Shown: positions 14,881 through 23,403, counted from the stretch's first letter. The stretch is 31,507 nt of DNA from Candidatus Martarchaeota archaeon (GCA_023379075.1 JAMCSO010000018.1:1-31507); one strand, 5' to 3'. The notes: generated by a model from the sequence alone, not told the origin. Numbers and translations: made by a program.

Positions 14881-16472
14881 TACCTGTATCTATAGAAGAA
14901 ATAAAAGGTGGAGCTGTAAAGAAGACCATACCAGAGCAGCCATAATCCTCCTGAGATGTTGTCTGTTGATATGGCCATGCCTCCCAATATGAAAAGTATT
15001 GACGAGAATGTCACCTCAGCCACGGAATTCCTGAGTGCCGAGAAGATCCTTATGCCTCCGAGCTCGCTTCCCCTGCTCCATGTCTTCTTTGGAGTTAGGT
15101 TCAGCACTGCGGCTATTGCTGCCTTTGTCCGTATAAAAGCAAGTGAGAAATTGAGCATGAATACCATTATTCCCTTGCTCAATGACTTGAAGTATATCTT
15201 TGTAAGTATGGCTGGAGTTATTATTGAGATACTGAATGCCATTATGCCGAATATCTCAAGGTCTATCCCCAGATACTTTGATGTGAGGAATTGCTTTATC
15301 GTCATGTGTGCGAATGGCACAGCAGAGAAGACGATGAAAACAGATATGATAGTAAAGAGTATGACCATCGCCGAGAGGTAGTTCAGTCCGAAACCGTGGC
15401 TCATATAATCTATATTTGATATTGTCGAGATAGTCTTCTTCTTATTCTGTTTTTTGTCTCTCCTAAGGAAATAACCGAGGAATTGCGTATCTCCATAATT
15501 GTAGCGCCACTGCTGCTTCGCCAGCTCGCTAAATGTGAGGATCGGCTTCCCAAGGGCGTATATCTTAGGTATATACAAGCTCTTGAATTCGTACATGTCT
15601 GACTCAAAGCTGAAGAATGTATCTTCTATGACATACTCAGGGAACCCTCCAATCAACTCCAGAGCGGATCTTCTTATTATGCCACACGATCCCGCAAAGA
15701 TTGCTGTGTTATTGAGCGCCCTTGAAGGCTGTATGAACCTGAAAAAGAATGCATCAAAGAGGTTGATTGTATCTGAGAAAAAGGTTCCTTTAGCATAGCT
15801 CTTCTCTGTCTGTATATATGAGACATCCTTATCAGAGAAGTATGGAAGAAGGTCTAGAAGAAAGTTCGTATTTGTCAGGTACTCATCATAATCAAATATC
15901 GCTATAAACTCCTCCTTCGCGTTTACGAGCATGTTGTTAAGGGCCCCTGCCTTATATCCTGTCCTGACATTTCTATGGATGTACTCTATCTTGTGCTTCC
16001 TGCAAAAGAGCATAAGCTCATCATTGATCTCTTTCCTTGTTGAGTCATCCAGCAGGTAAAAATTTATCTTGTTTGATGGATACTTTAGAGCCTTGAGCCT
16101 TAGGGCATTCTTCTCAACAACCGAGACGCTCTCATTGTAGACTGGCATAACTACTGCTACATTAGGCATCTTTTTCATTGGCTTGAGCGATCTCTTGATT
16201 CTCGATAGGTACTCCTGATAGAAATAAGATCTGTAATAAGAATAAGAGGTTGATATATTGAAGAATCCTGATATCAGTGAGAGGGCCAGGAAGGATATCG
16301 CTATTATATACATATAAAAGGTATGCACGCTGTAAAGCAGGTACACCGAGAATGTTATGCTAAACAATGTTATTACTATAAAGAGCGAGACGCTCAAGAA
16401 CCTGCTCAAAGGTTCTTTCTTGAATTCAACGTTCATATCAATCAGGGAGCTTCTACTAATTATTATCTTCAT
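14880..16472 (-). CDS. Membrane glycosyltransferase, cellulose-synthase-like (GT2)
   Basis: A 530-residue processive-type family 2 glycosyltransferase. Two N-terminal membrane helices (about 27-47 and 52-72) precede the catalytic domain: VAVVMPVYNES (105-115), LLDDST (140-145), the DxD-like FDYDEY with Asp194 and Asp196, VIEDTFFSFE (281-290) in place of the TED motif, and QQWRY (320-324), a QxxRW-like motif. Four or more helices follow from about 360 onward. It should polymerise or transfer a nucleotide-sugar at the inner face of the membrane, perhaps for a surface polysaccharide or glycolipid. Translation is coupled to DUF424. A TATA box 22 bp before the ATG points to a leaderless transcript. 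Confidence 0.88.
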   Translation of the reverse strand: MKIIISRSSLIDMNVEFKKEPLSRFLSVSLFIVITLFSITFSVYLLYSVHTFYMYIIAISFLALSLISGFFNISTSYSYYRSYFYQEYLSRIKRSLKPMKKMPNVAVVMPVYNESVSVVEKNALRLKALKYPSNKINFYLLDDSTRKEINDELMLFCRKHKIEYIHRNVRTGYKAGALNNMLVNAKEEFIAIFDYDEYLTNTNFLLDLLPYFSDKDVSYIQTEKSYAKGTFFSDTINLFDAFFFRFIQPSRALNNTAIFAGSCGIIRRSALELIGGFPEYVIEDTFFSFESDMYEFKSLYIPKIYALGKPILTFSELAKQQWRYNYGDTQFLGYFLRRDKKQNKKKTISTISNIDYMSHGFGLNYLSAMVILFTIISVFIVFSAVPFAHMTIKQFLTSKYLGIDLEIFGIMAFSISIITPAILTKIYFKSLSKGIMVFMLNFSLAFIRTKAAIAAVLNLTPKKTWSRGSELGGIRIFSALRNSVAEVTFSSILFILGGMAISTDNISGGLWLLWYGLLYSSTFYFFYRYR

Positions 16473-16488
16473 ATTTATATTAGGGTAA

Positions 16489-16500
16489 GATTTATAATGG
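16489..16500 (-). promoter_or_regulatory. TATA box of the glycosyltransferase gene
   Basis: CCATTATAAATC on the minus strand is centred about 22 bp before the start at 16472, the spacing of a leaderless archaeal transcript. Confidence 0.55.
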
Positions 16501-16631
16501 ATATAGTGTCGAGGAGGGAAAGTTCTACCTATTATTCTCGTGCTTCCTGTTTTCTGTTCATTTTATAAATAATGCCTACCATAAAGATAACAAAGCCCTG
16601 CCGGGGTGGCAGAACCAGGTAATGCGCCAGA

Positions 16632-16645
16632 AGACAAAGGCGAAA
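16632..16645 (+). other. 14-nt intron in the anticodon stem of tRNA-Ser
   Basis: The helix CGCC (16626-16629)/GGCG (16640-16643) is flanked by bulges AGA and AAA. Cutting each after the second base removes 14 nt and restores the stem CCAGA/TCTGG. There is no clear outer or inner helix, so it is a relaxed motif. The position is about 30/31, not the usual 37/38. Confidence 0.7.
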
Positions 16646-16684
16646 CTCGAGATCTGGTGGCCTTCGGGCTTTCTGGGTTCAAAT

Positions 16685-16724
16685 AAATCTCTTGAGATAA
16701 TTCTAATCAAGAATCTTTGAGAGT
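16685..16724 (+). other. 40-nt intron inside the T-loop of tRNA-Ser
   Basis: TTCA (16679-16682) pairs with TGAG (16719-16722), flanked by bulges AAT (16683-16685) and AGT (16723-16725); the T-stem CTGGG/CCCAG is the outer helix. Cutting after the second base of each bulge gives the T-loop TTCAAAT. The site is position 59/60. ATCTC-TT-GAGAT forms a hairpin inside. The truD stop codon lies within this intron on the other strand. Confidence 0.82.
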
Positions 16725-17962
16725 CCCAGTCCCGGCGCCACATCATCAAGACTCAGGGAGCCGCTTTTTGTGAATTCGTTTATCAGTATGGTTGCATATG
16801 CACCAGAAGGGATCGAGAACTCAAAGATTGCATCCCTGCCTTCAACAGAATACGAGAAATCTTTAAACCTGTAAATAAGTGGCCTAAGCGTTCCCTTCAT
16901 GCTCAACTCTGGCATGCCTGTTATCTTGAAGTTCTCAGCCTTAAGTCCTATCTTCTCCATCACTCCAGAGTCATATTCGCTAATAAGCCTGCTCTCTGTT
17001 TCATAGCCAACCAGGGGACCTACAGGGAATTTACCACTCTCCCCCAGACTTTCTATATCTGGGAAGCCATAGAAGTTTTCTCCGCACATGATGCTGCTCT
17101 TAAAATCCTCTCCAGCAACCCTCTCCTGGAGAGCAGCATTGAATACGAGAGCTTCTACAGAATGTACAAATATGAGCGAGAGGCTTCTTGGAAGCTTCCT
17201 TATCGCATTAGCATAATTCTCATACTTTGAAAGGTAATCAAGCATGCTCCTCTCCGGTTTAAGGTATTTTGGGAAATGTTCAAGCGCTTTCCTAAAGTCC
17301 ATTGTTTCTAGAAGCTCTCTTCTTGCTTCAACCGCTTCTCCATTTTTTTCACCTTCCGTATCCGTAAGGAATGAGATCACTGCTTCTTTGAACTCATTTC
17401 TCAATATATGCATGCCAACCTTGAAATTGTTCATGCGCACAGACCCGAACCTCTGCCTATCAAAGTAATTGAGCGAGATCCCATTCAATTCCTCAAGTAT
17501 CTTCTCTATAGCCCCACTATCCGTCTCAATATCCCTAACCCTTATCCTGAATTCATTGCCAAGGTTGCTTCCAAGCTCTATTCCATCAGATCTCCATGCC
17601 CCATTGATGCTTATATCCTTGATATGAACCCCTCTTATCTTTTCTGGACTAGCGCCATATATGCTCGCAAGCTGTACTGATATTGAGATCTTGTCCTTTG
17701 TTCCTGCATGACTTACAGATTTCTTGCCCCTTCCAGACCTCTTCGATATCTCTCTCAGCGCTCTGATGGTGTCCCACCCCCTCTTCTGAAGTACGAATGT
17801 GGTGAACTTCCCATCTTCTCTCTCTTCCTCGATCTCCCCGCTCTCATATCTCCTGTCAAGCTCCAGCACCACCCCCTTTGGAGTTATCTCCTTAACTATA
17901 AAATCATCCGGGCTTGATTTGAGAGTTCCCCCTATGCCCTCGTTCTTGCTCAGTGTAAGCAT
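16703..17962 (-). CDS. truD: tRNA pseudouridine-13 synthase TruD
   Basis: TruD converts uridine 13 of certain tRNAs to pseudouridine. Counting from the ATG at 17962 the protein has 419 residues, usual for archaeal members. The catalytic Asp is in HAGTKDKISISVQ (Asp90), and the conserved NYFDRQRFGS block is at about 165-174. An insertion domain of roughly 200 residues sits before the C-terminal GPLVG..SGAYATILINEF part, as in known TruD. A longer form from 18016 would add 18 hydrophobic residues absent from relatives, so I use MLTLSKNEGIGG. The C-terminal codons (APGLGLSKILD) are antisense to the 3' part of tRNA-Ser, including its second intron. Confidence 0.93.
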   Translation of the reverse strand: MLTLSKNEGIGGTLKSSPDDFIVKEITPKGVVLELDRRYESGEIEEEREDGKFTTFVLQKRGWDTIRALREISKRSGRGKKSVSHAGTKDKISISVQLASIYGASPEKIRGVHIKDISINGAWRSDGIELGSNLGNEFRIRVRDIETDSGAIEKILEELNGISLNYFDRQRFGSVRMNNFKVGMHILRNEFKEAVISFLTDTEGEKNGEAVEARRELLETMDFRKALEHFPKYLKPERSMLDYLSKYENYANAIRKLPRSLSLIFVHSVEALVFNAALQERVAGEDFKSSIMCGENFYGFPDIESLGESGKFPVGPLVGYETESRLISEYDSGVMEKIGLKAENFKITGMPELSMKGTLRPLIYRFKDFSYSVEGRDAIFEFSIPSGAYATILINEFTKSGSLSLDDVAPGLGLSKILD

Positions 17963-18104
17963 ATTATCAATATATTGAGGCTGCAATAAGATAATAAAGG
18001 AGATACAGGCTGGCACATTGAACGTACGTTCTGTTCACTCATTTGCTAACTCTTTTAAGCATTGCCCTTCTAATCTCTTATCAACACAGTACGAGGCGCT
18101 GTAA

Positions 18105-18914
18105 TTGGAGAATGAATCCTTTGCCGAGAAGTTTCTTTACAGGCTCATAAAGAAACATATATCTGGAAGCACCATGAGCTCCGCTCTTGATAGGGCCAAG
18201 GCCATGAATGACAAGAGCATACCTACAACAATAACCTTCCTTAGCAATGTCCCGGAGAATAAGGCAAAGGCAAAATACATAACTTCCACATATATAGAAT
18301 TAATAAGGAGGATCTCAAGGTCCGGGCTTAAGGCTTCGATACAGGTTCCTCTAGCGCAGATCGGCGCGCATATAGACAGTGATGCGAGTATTTCAAACTT
18401 CACAGAGATATTGGAAGCAGGTAAGCGTTATGGCGTATTCATATGGGCAGAGACCGAGGAACCCTCGCTTCTCTCAAAACTCAAGGAAGCTAGAGGCTAC
18501 GGCCTCGCAACAACGCTTGAGCGTGCAAGGGATCATCTCAAGGTTCACAAGCCAACATCATTAAAGATACTTTTTGATGGATTCGCTGAACATCTTGATC
18601 CTAAGATTGAGCACAAGAACATTGATCTGGATGAGATAGAGGCTCTCTCAAAGAACGCGAAGATGCTTGTTCTCTCTTTCCTTCCAGAGAAGCATCTATG
18701 GAAGCTGCTTAAGAAGCAGAAGTTCAGGAAGAGCCTTATATTTGAGGTACAGCTTGGCTCAAGCGTGAGGAAGCTCCAGAAGGTGCAGAAGAAAGGCACA
18801 AAAGCCTGCATCTATATCCCATTCGGAAAGGACTGGGTTGAATATGCGATGAACAATGTTCCTGAAGGATACACCCGATTCCTAGCCGGGAATCTGTTAA
18901 ACGAAGGGGCATAG
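18105..18914 (+). CDS. Divergent proline-dehydrogenase-like TIM-barrel protein
   Basis: A 269-residue protein resembling the FAD-dependent proline dehydrogenase barrel, which oxidises proline to pyrroline-5-carboxylate. Seen: ALDRAKAMNDKSIPTTITFL near the N-terminus, GLKASIQVPLAQIG, GVFIWAETEEPS, and a C-terminal YIPFGKDWVEYAMNN followed by RFLAGNLLNEG, which match the end of that family. The central LATTLERARDHL block is weaker, so substrate and cofactor use may differ. The start is a TTG directly after an in-frame stop; the next Met (18174) would cut the first helix. It opens a five-gene cluster running to RNase Z. Confidence 0.65.
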   Translation: MENESFAEKFLYRLIKKHISGSTMSSALDRAKAMNDKSIPTTITFLSNVPENKAKAKYITSTYIELIRRISRSGLKASIQVPLAQIGAHIDSDASISNFTEILEAGKRYGVFIWAETEEPSLLSKLKEARGYGLATTLERARDHLKVHKPTSLKILFDGFAEHLDPKIEHKNIDLDEIEALSKNAKMLVLSFLPEKHLWKLLKKQKFRKSLIFEVQLGSSVRKLQKVQKKGTKACIYIPFGKDWVEYAMNNVPEGYTRFLAGNLLNEGA

Positions 18915-18922
18915 TGATATGA

Positions 18923-19897
18923 ATGCTCTCGCAAAACAATGATCTTAAGGATGGAAGGGATATGCTTGTGACTGGTGCGAGCGGGAGACTTGGCAGGGAA
19001 CTGATAATTGAGCTGCTGAGAAAGGGCTATGTTGTTAGGGCTCTTGTAAGGAACAAGGAATCATGCATACACCTGCCTTCCGGCGTTATTCCTTATGTTG
19101 GAAGTATTACAGACCAAGAGCTCATAAAGAGAGCTTGCCATAATACAAAAGCCGTTTTCCATCTAGCTGCTATAGTAAGTGAGTACAGGTCCAATGCCAA
19201 GGATATAATATCTACAAATTACGACAGCACAATAAGAATAGCAAAGGAGTGTGCGGCAAATAAATCAAAGCTGATATTCGCAAGCACTCTCGATGTCTAT
19301 GGAAAGAAGAGGAAAGGAAGACTTACAGAGGAGTCGATTCCAAGGCCCACTGACATCTATGGGCACAGCAAGATGCTTGCAGAGCGTGCAATAGCTGCAT
19401 CTGGCGCAGAATTCACGATACTGAGGATAGCAACCATGTATGGGAAGAGCTATGACAGTGCCTTCTTCAAGGTTCTCAGGGCAATAAGCTTAGGGAAGGC
19501 GTACATAATAGGTAATGGCGATAACAAACTTTCCATGGTATCCTCAAGCGATGTTGTAAGGGCGATGATCTCAGCCATAGAGAAAGGCAAGAACTCAATA
19601 TACAACATCTCTGACGGCACATCATTCTCCCAGAGGGACCTTTTCAATATAGCCGCAGATCTTCTGAAAGTGAGAAGGCCATCAAAAAGGATAAGCGAGA
19701 TAATAGTGAGGATAGTTGCCAAGAAGTATGGCATAGACAGCGACGAACTAAGATTCATAACAAGCGATAGGGACGTTAGCATAGAGAAGGCCAGGTCTGA
19801 GCTTGGCTTCTCACCAAGCACAGATATAAATGGAGAGGGACCAAGGATAGTTGAGAGATTCCTAGCAAAGCACAGAAGTTCTATTTCATATGGTTGA
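18923..19897 (+). CDS. NAD(P)-dependent epimerase/dehydratase (extended SDR)
   Basis: A 324-residue extended short-chain dehydrogenase/reductase. The Rossmann dinucleotide motif is GASGRLG (18-24), the catalytic set is Ser121/Thr122 in FASTLDVYG and Tyr146-x3-Lys150 in YGHSKMLAE. This group includes nucleotide-sugar epimerases and 3-beta-hydroxysteroid-type dehydrogenases; the substrate is not evident. GTGATATGA just before 18923 supports this start; a second ATG at 18962 (MLVTGASG) is possible. The 3' end overlaps GGGP synthase by 8 nt, so a role in lipid or sugar-lipid synthesis is conceivable but only inferred. Confidence 0.88.
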   Translation: MLSQNNDLKDGRDMLVTGASGRLGRELIIELLRKGYVVRALVRNKESCIHLPSGVIPYVGSITDQELIKRACHNTKAVFHLAAIVSEYRSNAKDIISTNYDSTIRIAKECAANKSKLIFASTLDVYGKKRKGRLTEESIPRPTDIYGHSKMLAERAIAASGAEFTILRIATMYGKSYDSAFFKVLRAISLGKAYIIGNGDNKLSMVSSSDVVRAMISAIEKGKNSIYNISDGTSFSQRDLFNIAADLLKVRRPSKRISEIIVRIVAKKYGIDSDELRFITSDRDVSIEKARSELGFSPSTDINGEGPRIVERFLAKHRSSISYG

Positions 19898-20696
19898 TAT
19901 GATGCAGATAAGAATAGGAAAGACCGAGAAGTACATTTACGAGAAGCTTGAAGAGAAGGGCGCTCTCTTATTCAGTGTTATAGACCCTGTAGATTACGAT
20001 ACGCCTGAGCATGGCATAAAGACTGCGATAGGTGCGGCCGAAGGCGGAGCAGACGCCATCCTGATAGGAGGAAGCACAGGTGCACAGGGGGAGCTTCTTG
20101 AGATAGTCTCAAAAGGAATAAAAGACAAGGTGAATGTTCCAGTGATACTTTTTCCTGGAAATATAGCTACTGTTACTAGGAATGCCGATGCCTTTTACTT
20201 CCTCTCAATGCTCAATGCAAGGAACCCATATTGGATAACGCAGGTGCAGACTGTGGGTGCTCCTCTAATAAAACAGCTCGGAATAGAGCCTCTGCCTGTT
20301 GGCTATATCGTCGTGGCTCCGGGAGGAACTGTTGGATGGATAGGCGATGCAAATCTCGTTCCAAGGGAGAAACCGAAGATAGCATCTGCTCTCGCCCTCG
20401 CTGGCCAGTACCTTGGGAATAGGTTCATAATAACGGATGTAGGATCAAATCCACAGTCGTTCGGAAAAGGACCAGTGCCTCTTGAGATGATAAGGGAGGT
20501 AAAAAAGACAATAGATGCCACATACATAGTCGCTGGTGGCATACAGAATGGCGACGATCTCAGGAATACTATAAAAGCAGGAGCAGACATCGTACAGATA
20601 GGCACGGCAATAGAGAGATCTGATCAGGCAATGTCAAAGACCGAGTTCTTTGCGAAGACTATCCGAGAAGAAGCGAGGAAGAGAAAGAAGGCCTGA
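19890..20696 (+). CDS. Geranylgeranylglyceryl phosphate synthase
   Basis: GGGP synthase joins geranylgeranyl diphosphate to sn-glycerol 1-phosphate, the first committed step of archaeal ether lipids. The 268-residue TIM barrel shows the family signatures: LIGGSTGAQGE, FPGNIATVTRNADAFYFLSM, GYIVVAPGGTVGWIGDAN, YIVAGGIQNGDDLR and GADIVQIGTAIE, the last three forming the phosphate and prenyl binding side. Length fits the archaeal group with the long form of the enzyme. It overlaps the upstream epimerase and lies 2 nt before the NFACT gene, so all are likely one transcript. The start may be MMQIRIG, three codons in. Confidence 0.95.
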   Translation: MVDMMQIRIGKTEKYIYEKLEEKGALLFSVIDPVDYDTPEHGIKTAIGAAEGGADAILIGGSTGAQGELLEIVSKGIKDKVNVPVILFPGNIATVTRNADAFYFLSMLNARNPYWITQVQTVGAPLIKQLGIEPLPVGYIVVAPGGTVGWIGDANLVPREKPKIASALALAGQYLGNRFIITDVGSNPQSFGKGPVPLEMIREVKKTIDATYIVAGGIQNGDDLRNTIKAGADIVQIGTAIERSDQAMSKTEFFAKTIREEARKRKKA

Positions 20697-20698
20697 CA

Positions 20699-21808
20699 AT
20701 GAGAGATATAAATTCAATAGAGCTCAATCTCCTGGTCAGGGAATTGAGAGAGAAGATCCTCGGCTCAAGGCTGAGGAAGTTCTATGACCTCGGAAACGAT
20801 TCCTTCAGGTTTGCATTTTACAAGGAAAACAATATACTCGTCTACCTTATGCTCTGCAAGACCATAAACGAGACAAACTTCAGCGAAGAGGCAGGGGAAG
20901 CGACGCCCTTTGCACTATCCATAAGGAAACGCGTCCTGAATTCAAGGCTTACTAATTTCAGCCAGGTAGGAATGGATAGGATATTATCCTTCAGATTCAT
21001 GCACCCTGAAGAATACTCTCTAGTGATCGAGATGTTCGGAGAAGGCAACTTTATCATAGTAAACAGGCATGGCATAATTGAGTCCTGTTATAGGAATACA
21101 TTGCACAAAGGAAAGGAAGTAAAGCCCGGAAGGAAGTACGAGATGCCAGCAAACCCGGATCTCACATTCGAGAATCTTGACGAGGACCATATTAGGAATG
21201 CGGTTGCCGAAGCTGGAAAGTCAGAATCAAAGCTGATATCAGCAATATCCTCTGTGCTTAACATAGGTCCTCTTTATATCGAGGACATTATCCTGCGGGC
21301 AGGGCTAGATCCAAAAGGAAGTGCGGAGAGCGGAGTCGGAAAGCTTGAGAGTTATCTACTGGACTTCCTCGAAAGAGCCAAAGAGCCAAAGCCAAGAATA
21401 TACCTAAAGGATGGGGAGCCGCACGATTACTCAGTACTTCCTCTCATGAAATACGAAGGCATGGATCTCAGGGAATACGAGAGTATAAGCCTTATGCTTG
21501 AAGATCTTTACTTCAGCGAGAGAAGGAAGGTAGAGGACAAGGGCGCCAGGAAGAGGAAGGAGCTTGAGGCATCAATAGCAAAGCAGAGGGAGGCACTGAC
21601 AGAGCTTGAAAAGTCTGCGGAGAGATATTCCCTGATTGGTAAAAAGATATTCGAAAGGATGAACGAGATTAATATTCTTATCTCTTATATTAACTCAAAC
21701 AAGCGGGCAACGCTGGACGAGCTTAATGGTGTTGCAAGTAGTTATGGGATAAGGATAGAGGCCATTGATCCCGCGAAGAAGGAGATTAAGGTAAAGATTG
21801 ATGATTGA
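20699..21808 (+). CDS. Short NFACT/Rqc2-like protein without NFACT-R domain
   Basis: NFACT proteins (Rqc2/RqcH/FbpA) bind peptidyl-tRNA on stalled large ribosomal subunits and start C-terminal tailing. This copy has the N-terminal NFACT-N domain (SIELNLLVRELREKILGSRL, later MFGEGNFIIVNRHGII), then the helix-hairpin-helix part (ISSVLNIGPLYIEDIILRAG) and a coiled-coil of Glu/Lys/Arg-rich helices from about residue 270. It then stops at 369 residues, whereas archaeal homologs run to about 600-680 and include an NFACT-R domain. No frameshifted remainder follows: RNase Z starts right after the stop. Either the domain was lost or it is encoded elsewhere. Confidence 0.85.
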   Translation: MRDINSIELNLLVRELREKILGSRLRKFYDLGNDSFRFAFYKENNILVYLMLCKTINETNFSEEAGEATPFALSIRKRVLNSRLTNFSQVGMDRILSFRFMHPEEYSLVIEMFGEGNFIIVNRHGIIESCYRNTLHKGKEVKPGRKYEMPANPDLTFENLDEDHIRNAVAEAGKSESKLISAISSVLNIGPLYIEDIILRAGLDPKGSAESGVGKLESYLLDFLERAKEPKPRIYLKDGEPHDYSVLPLMKYEGMDLREYESISLMLEDLYFSERRKVEDKGARKRKELEASIAKQREALTELEKSAERYSLIGKKIFERMNEINILISYINSNKRATLDELNGVASSYGIRIEAIDPAKKEIKVKIDD

Positions 21809-22699
21809 ATGATTAAGGTAACAATATTGGGAACAGCCGGATCCTCTCCGGCAAAGGATCGCGGAATGCCCTCTGTGGCATTGACCTACGAAGGCGAGAC
21901 TCTCCTCTTTGATTGTGGAGAAGGCACTCAGATGCAGCTGTTGAAATTCGGAGTCAACCCTTCCAAGATAAGGGCCATATTCCTGAGTCACATACATGGA
22001 GACCATGTCATAGGAATAGCCGGCCTTGTAAGGACCATGGCGCTTAACTCACGGCAGGACGGCCTCAAGATATTTGTTCCTGCCGGGTCCGAAAGGGCTG
22101 TTAAGAGCCTGCTCTCATTCGACAAGGCGATAATAAGCTATGAGATTCAGGTAATAGGAATGACTCGCGGAGAGATCTACAAGGCAAAGGACTATTCCAT
22201 CAGGGCATTCAGTCTTGAGCACACCATACCAACATATGGATTTGTCTTCAAGGAGAAGGACAAGAAAAAATTTATAATTGAGAAGTGCAAGAAGCTTGGC
22301 ATGAAAGGGATGATGTTCTCCGAGCTCCAGCAAAAGGGATCCATAACTATCAATGGCAAGAAGGTAAGCATTGATAGCGTCACAACCGTAAGTCCCGGCA
22401 GAAAGATAGTCTACGTGACAGATACGCGTCCAGCACGACAGACAGTCACCAACGCCAAGAATGCAGACCTGATAATACATGAGGCTTCTTATATGGATAG
22501 CGAGAGGGATCTTGCATCTTCAAGGAAGCACTCTACCGCAAAGGAAGCCGCACAGATCGCAAAGAGGGCCGGGGCTAGGAAGCTTGTGCTTACGCACATC
22601 AGTGCAAGGTATAAAGATCCGCAAGCCTTGCTAAACGATACTAAGCAAATATTTCCAAACACCATCGTTGCAAAAGATGGATACTATATATTTATTTAG
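21809..22699 (+). CDS. rnz: Ribonuclease Z
   Basis: RNase Z cuts the 3' trailer from precursor tRNAs, needed here because at least tRNA-Ala, -Val and -Glu in this window do not encode CCA. The 296-residue metallo-beta-lactamase protein shows LFDCGEGTQMQLL, the zinc-binding SHIHGDH (His61, His63, Asp65, His66), an exosite-like region (about 150-190), YVTDTRPA, HEASYMD and LTHISARY near the end. Length fits the short (tRNase ZS) form. The ATG follows the NFACT stop directly, so the two are co-translated. tRNA-Val lies 31 bp downstream. Confidence 0.94.
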   Translation: MIKVTILGTAGSSPAKDRGMPSVALTYEGETLLFDCGEGTQMQLLKFGVNPSKIRAIFLSHIHGDHVIGIAGLVRTMALNSRQDGLKIFVPAGSERAVKSLLSFDKAIISYEIQVIGMTRGEIYKAKDYSIRAFSLEHTIPTYGFVFKEKDKKKFIIEKCKKLGMKGMMFSELQQKGSITINGKKVSIDSVTTVSPGRKIVYVTDTRPARQTVTNAKNADLIIHEASYMDSERDLASSRKHSTAKEAAQIAKRAGARKLVLTHISARYKDPQALLNDTKQIFPNTIVAKDGYYIFI

Positions 22700-22730
22700 T
22701 TTCCTGACAAATGAATAAGCATTCTTATCT

Positions 22731-22801
22731 GGAGGCATCGTCTAGTGGTAGGATGACAGATTGACATTCTGTAGGCCCGAGTTCGATTCTCAGTGCCTCC
22801 A
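22731..22801 (+). tRNA. tRNA-Val(GAC)
   Basis: Acceptor GGAGGCA/TGCCTCC with discriminator A, anticodon stem ACAGA/TCTGT with loop TTGACAT (anticodon GAC at 22763-22765), T-stem CCGAG/CTCAG with one C-A mismatch and loop TTCGATT. There is no intron and CCA is not encoded. Confidence 0.92.
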
Positions 22802-22872
22802 TATTTTCCCCAGCTATTCCCTATGCCATACTCTCTTATTTAATCTTTTATATCACATCTCTTCTCGATAGG

Positions 22873-23403
22873 ATGGTTAATCAATGGCATGTTATCGCTG
22901 GAGCTCCTTCTTCTGGGAAGACGACGATAATAAAGGAGCTTGGACTTCTCGGGTACAATATTGTAGATGAAGCCGCCCGAATTCTGATTTCTTCTAAACT
23001 TAAAAATGGGATCTCCATAGAAGAGATGAGGAAGGATGACAAGTCCCTTCAGAGAGAGATAATGAATCTCAGGCTCAGGCTTGAGAGAGATACTCCATCT
23101 GACCAGCCTGCTTTCTTCGATACTGCGATACCTGACAATCTCGCTTATTATAAATTATGTGGTCTTAATACTGCAGAGCTGGAAGAATTTTCCAAGGGCA
23201 GATATGGAATGATATTTCTTCTTGAACCTCTACCTTTGGAGAAAGACGGCATTAGGATAGAGGATGAGTTGAAACAAAAGGAACTTTACAATGCCATATT
23301 AGATATCTATTCAAGAATAGGGTATAAGCCGATCATGGTGCCTAGCATGCCTGTCAAGGAAAGAGTATCTTTCATACTCAGGCATATCAATAATGATATG
23401 TGA
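22873..23403 (+). CDS. P-loop ATPase of the AAA_28/NadR-like group
   Basis: A 176-residue nucleotide-binding protein. Walker A is GAPSSGKTT (10-18); FFDTAIPDNLAYY (about 80-92) holds the Walker-B-like Asp seen in AAA_28 proteins and small-molecule kinases; a positively charged lid region is less clear. Members act on nucleotides, nucleosides or lipids, but the substrate cannot be assigned. A TATA-like TTTTATATC lies about 22 bp before the ATG, suggesting a leaderless transcript. Its last 17 nt overlap a convergent gene for a secreted protein. Confidence 0.75.
   Translation: MVNQWHVIAGAPSSGKTTIIKELGLLGYNIVDEAARILISSKLKNGISIEEMRKDDKSLQREIMNLRLRLERDTPSDQPAFFDTAIPDNLAYYKLCGLNTAELEEFSKGRYGMIFLLEPLPLEKDGIRIEDELKQKELYNAILDIYSRIGYKPIMVPSMPVKERVSFILRHINNDM

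Larger units (their letters stand above)
16601..16738 (+). tRNA. tRNA-Ser(CGA) with two introns, overlapping truD
   Basis: After removal of two introns a complete class II tRNA appears: acceptor GCCGGGG/TCCCGGC, discriminator G (normal for serine), D-stem GCA/TGC with GG in the loop, anticodon stem CCAGA/TCTGG with loop CTCGAGA (anticodon CGA, 16649-16651), variable arm GGCC-TTCG-GGCT, and T-stem CTGGG/CCCAG with loop TTCAAAT. Introns are at 16632-16645 and 16685-16724. CCA follows directly (16739-16741). The last 36 bases lie antisense over the 3' end of truD. Without the T-loop intron the gene looks truncated. Confidence 0.88.

Noticed and set aside
16601..16700. tRNA-Leu or truncated tRNA reading of the 16601 locus
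   Set aside because: The loop gives anticodon CGA and the restored 3' end has discriminator G, both serine; the missing end is found after a T-loop intron.
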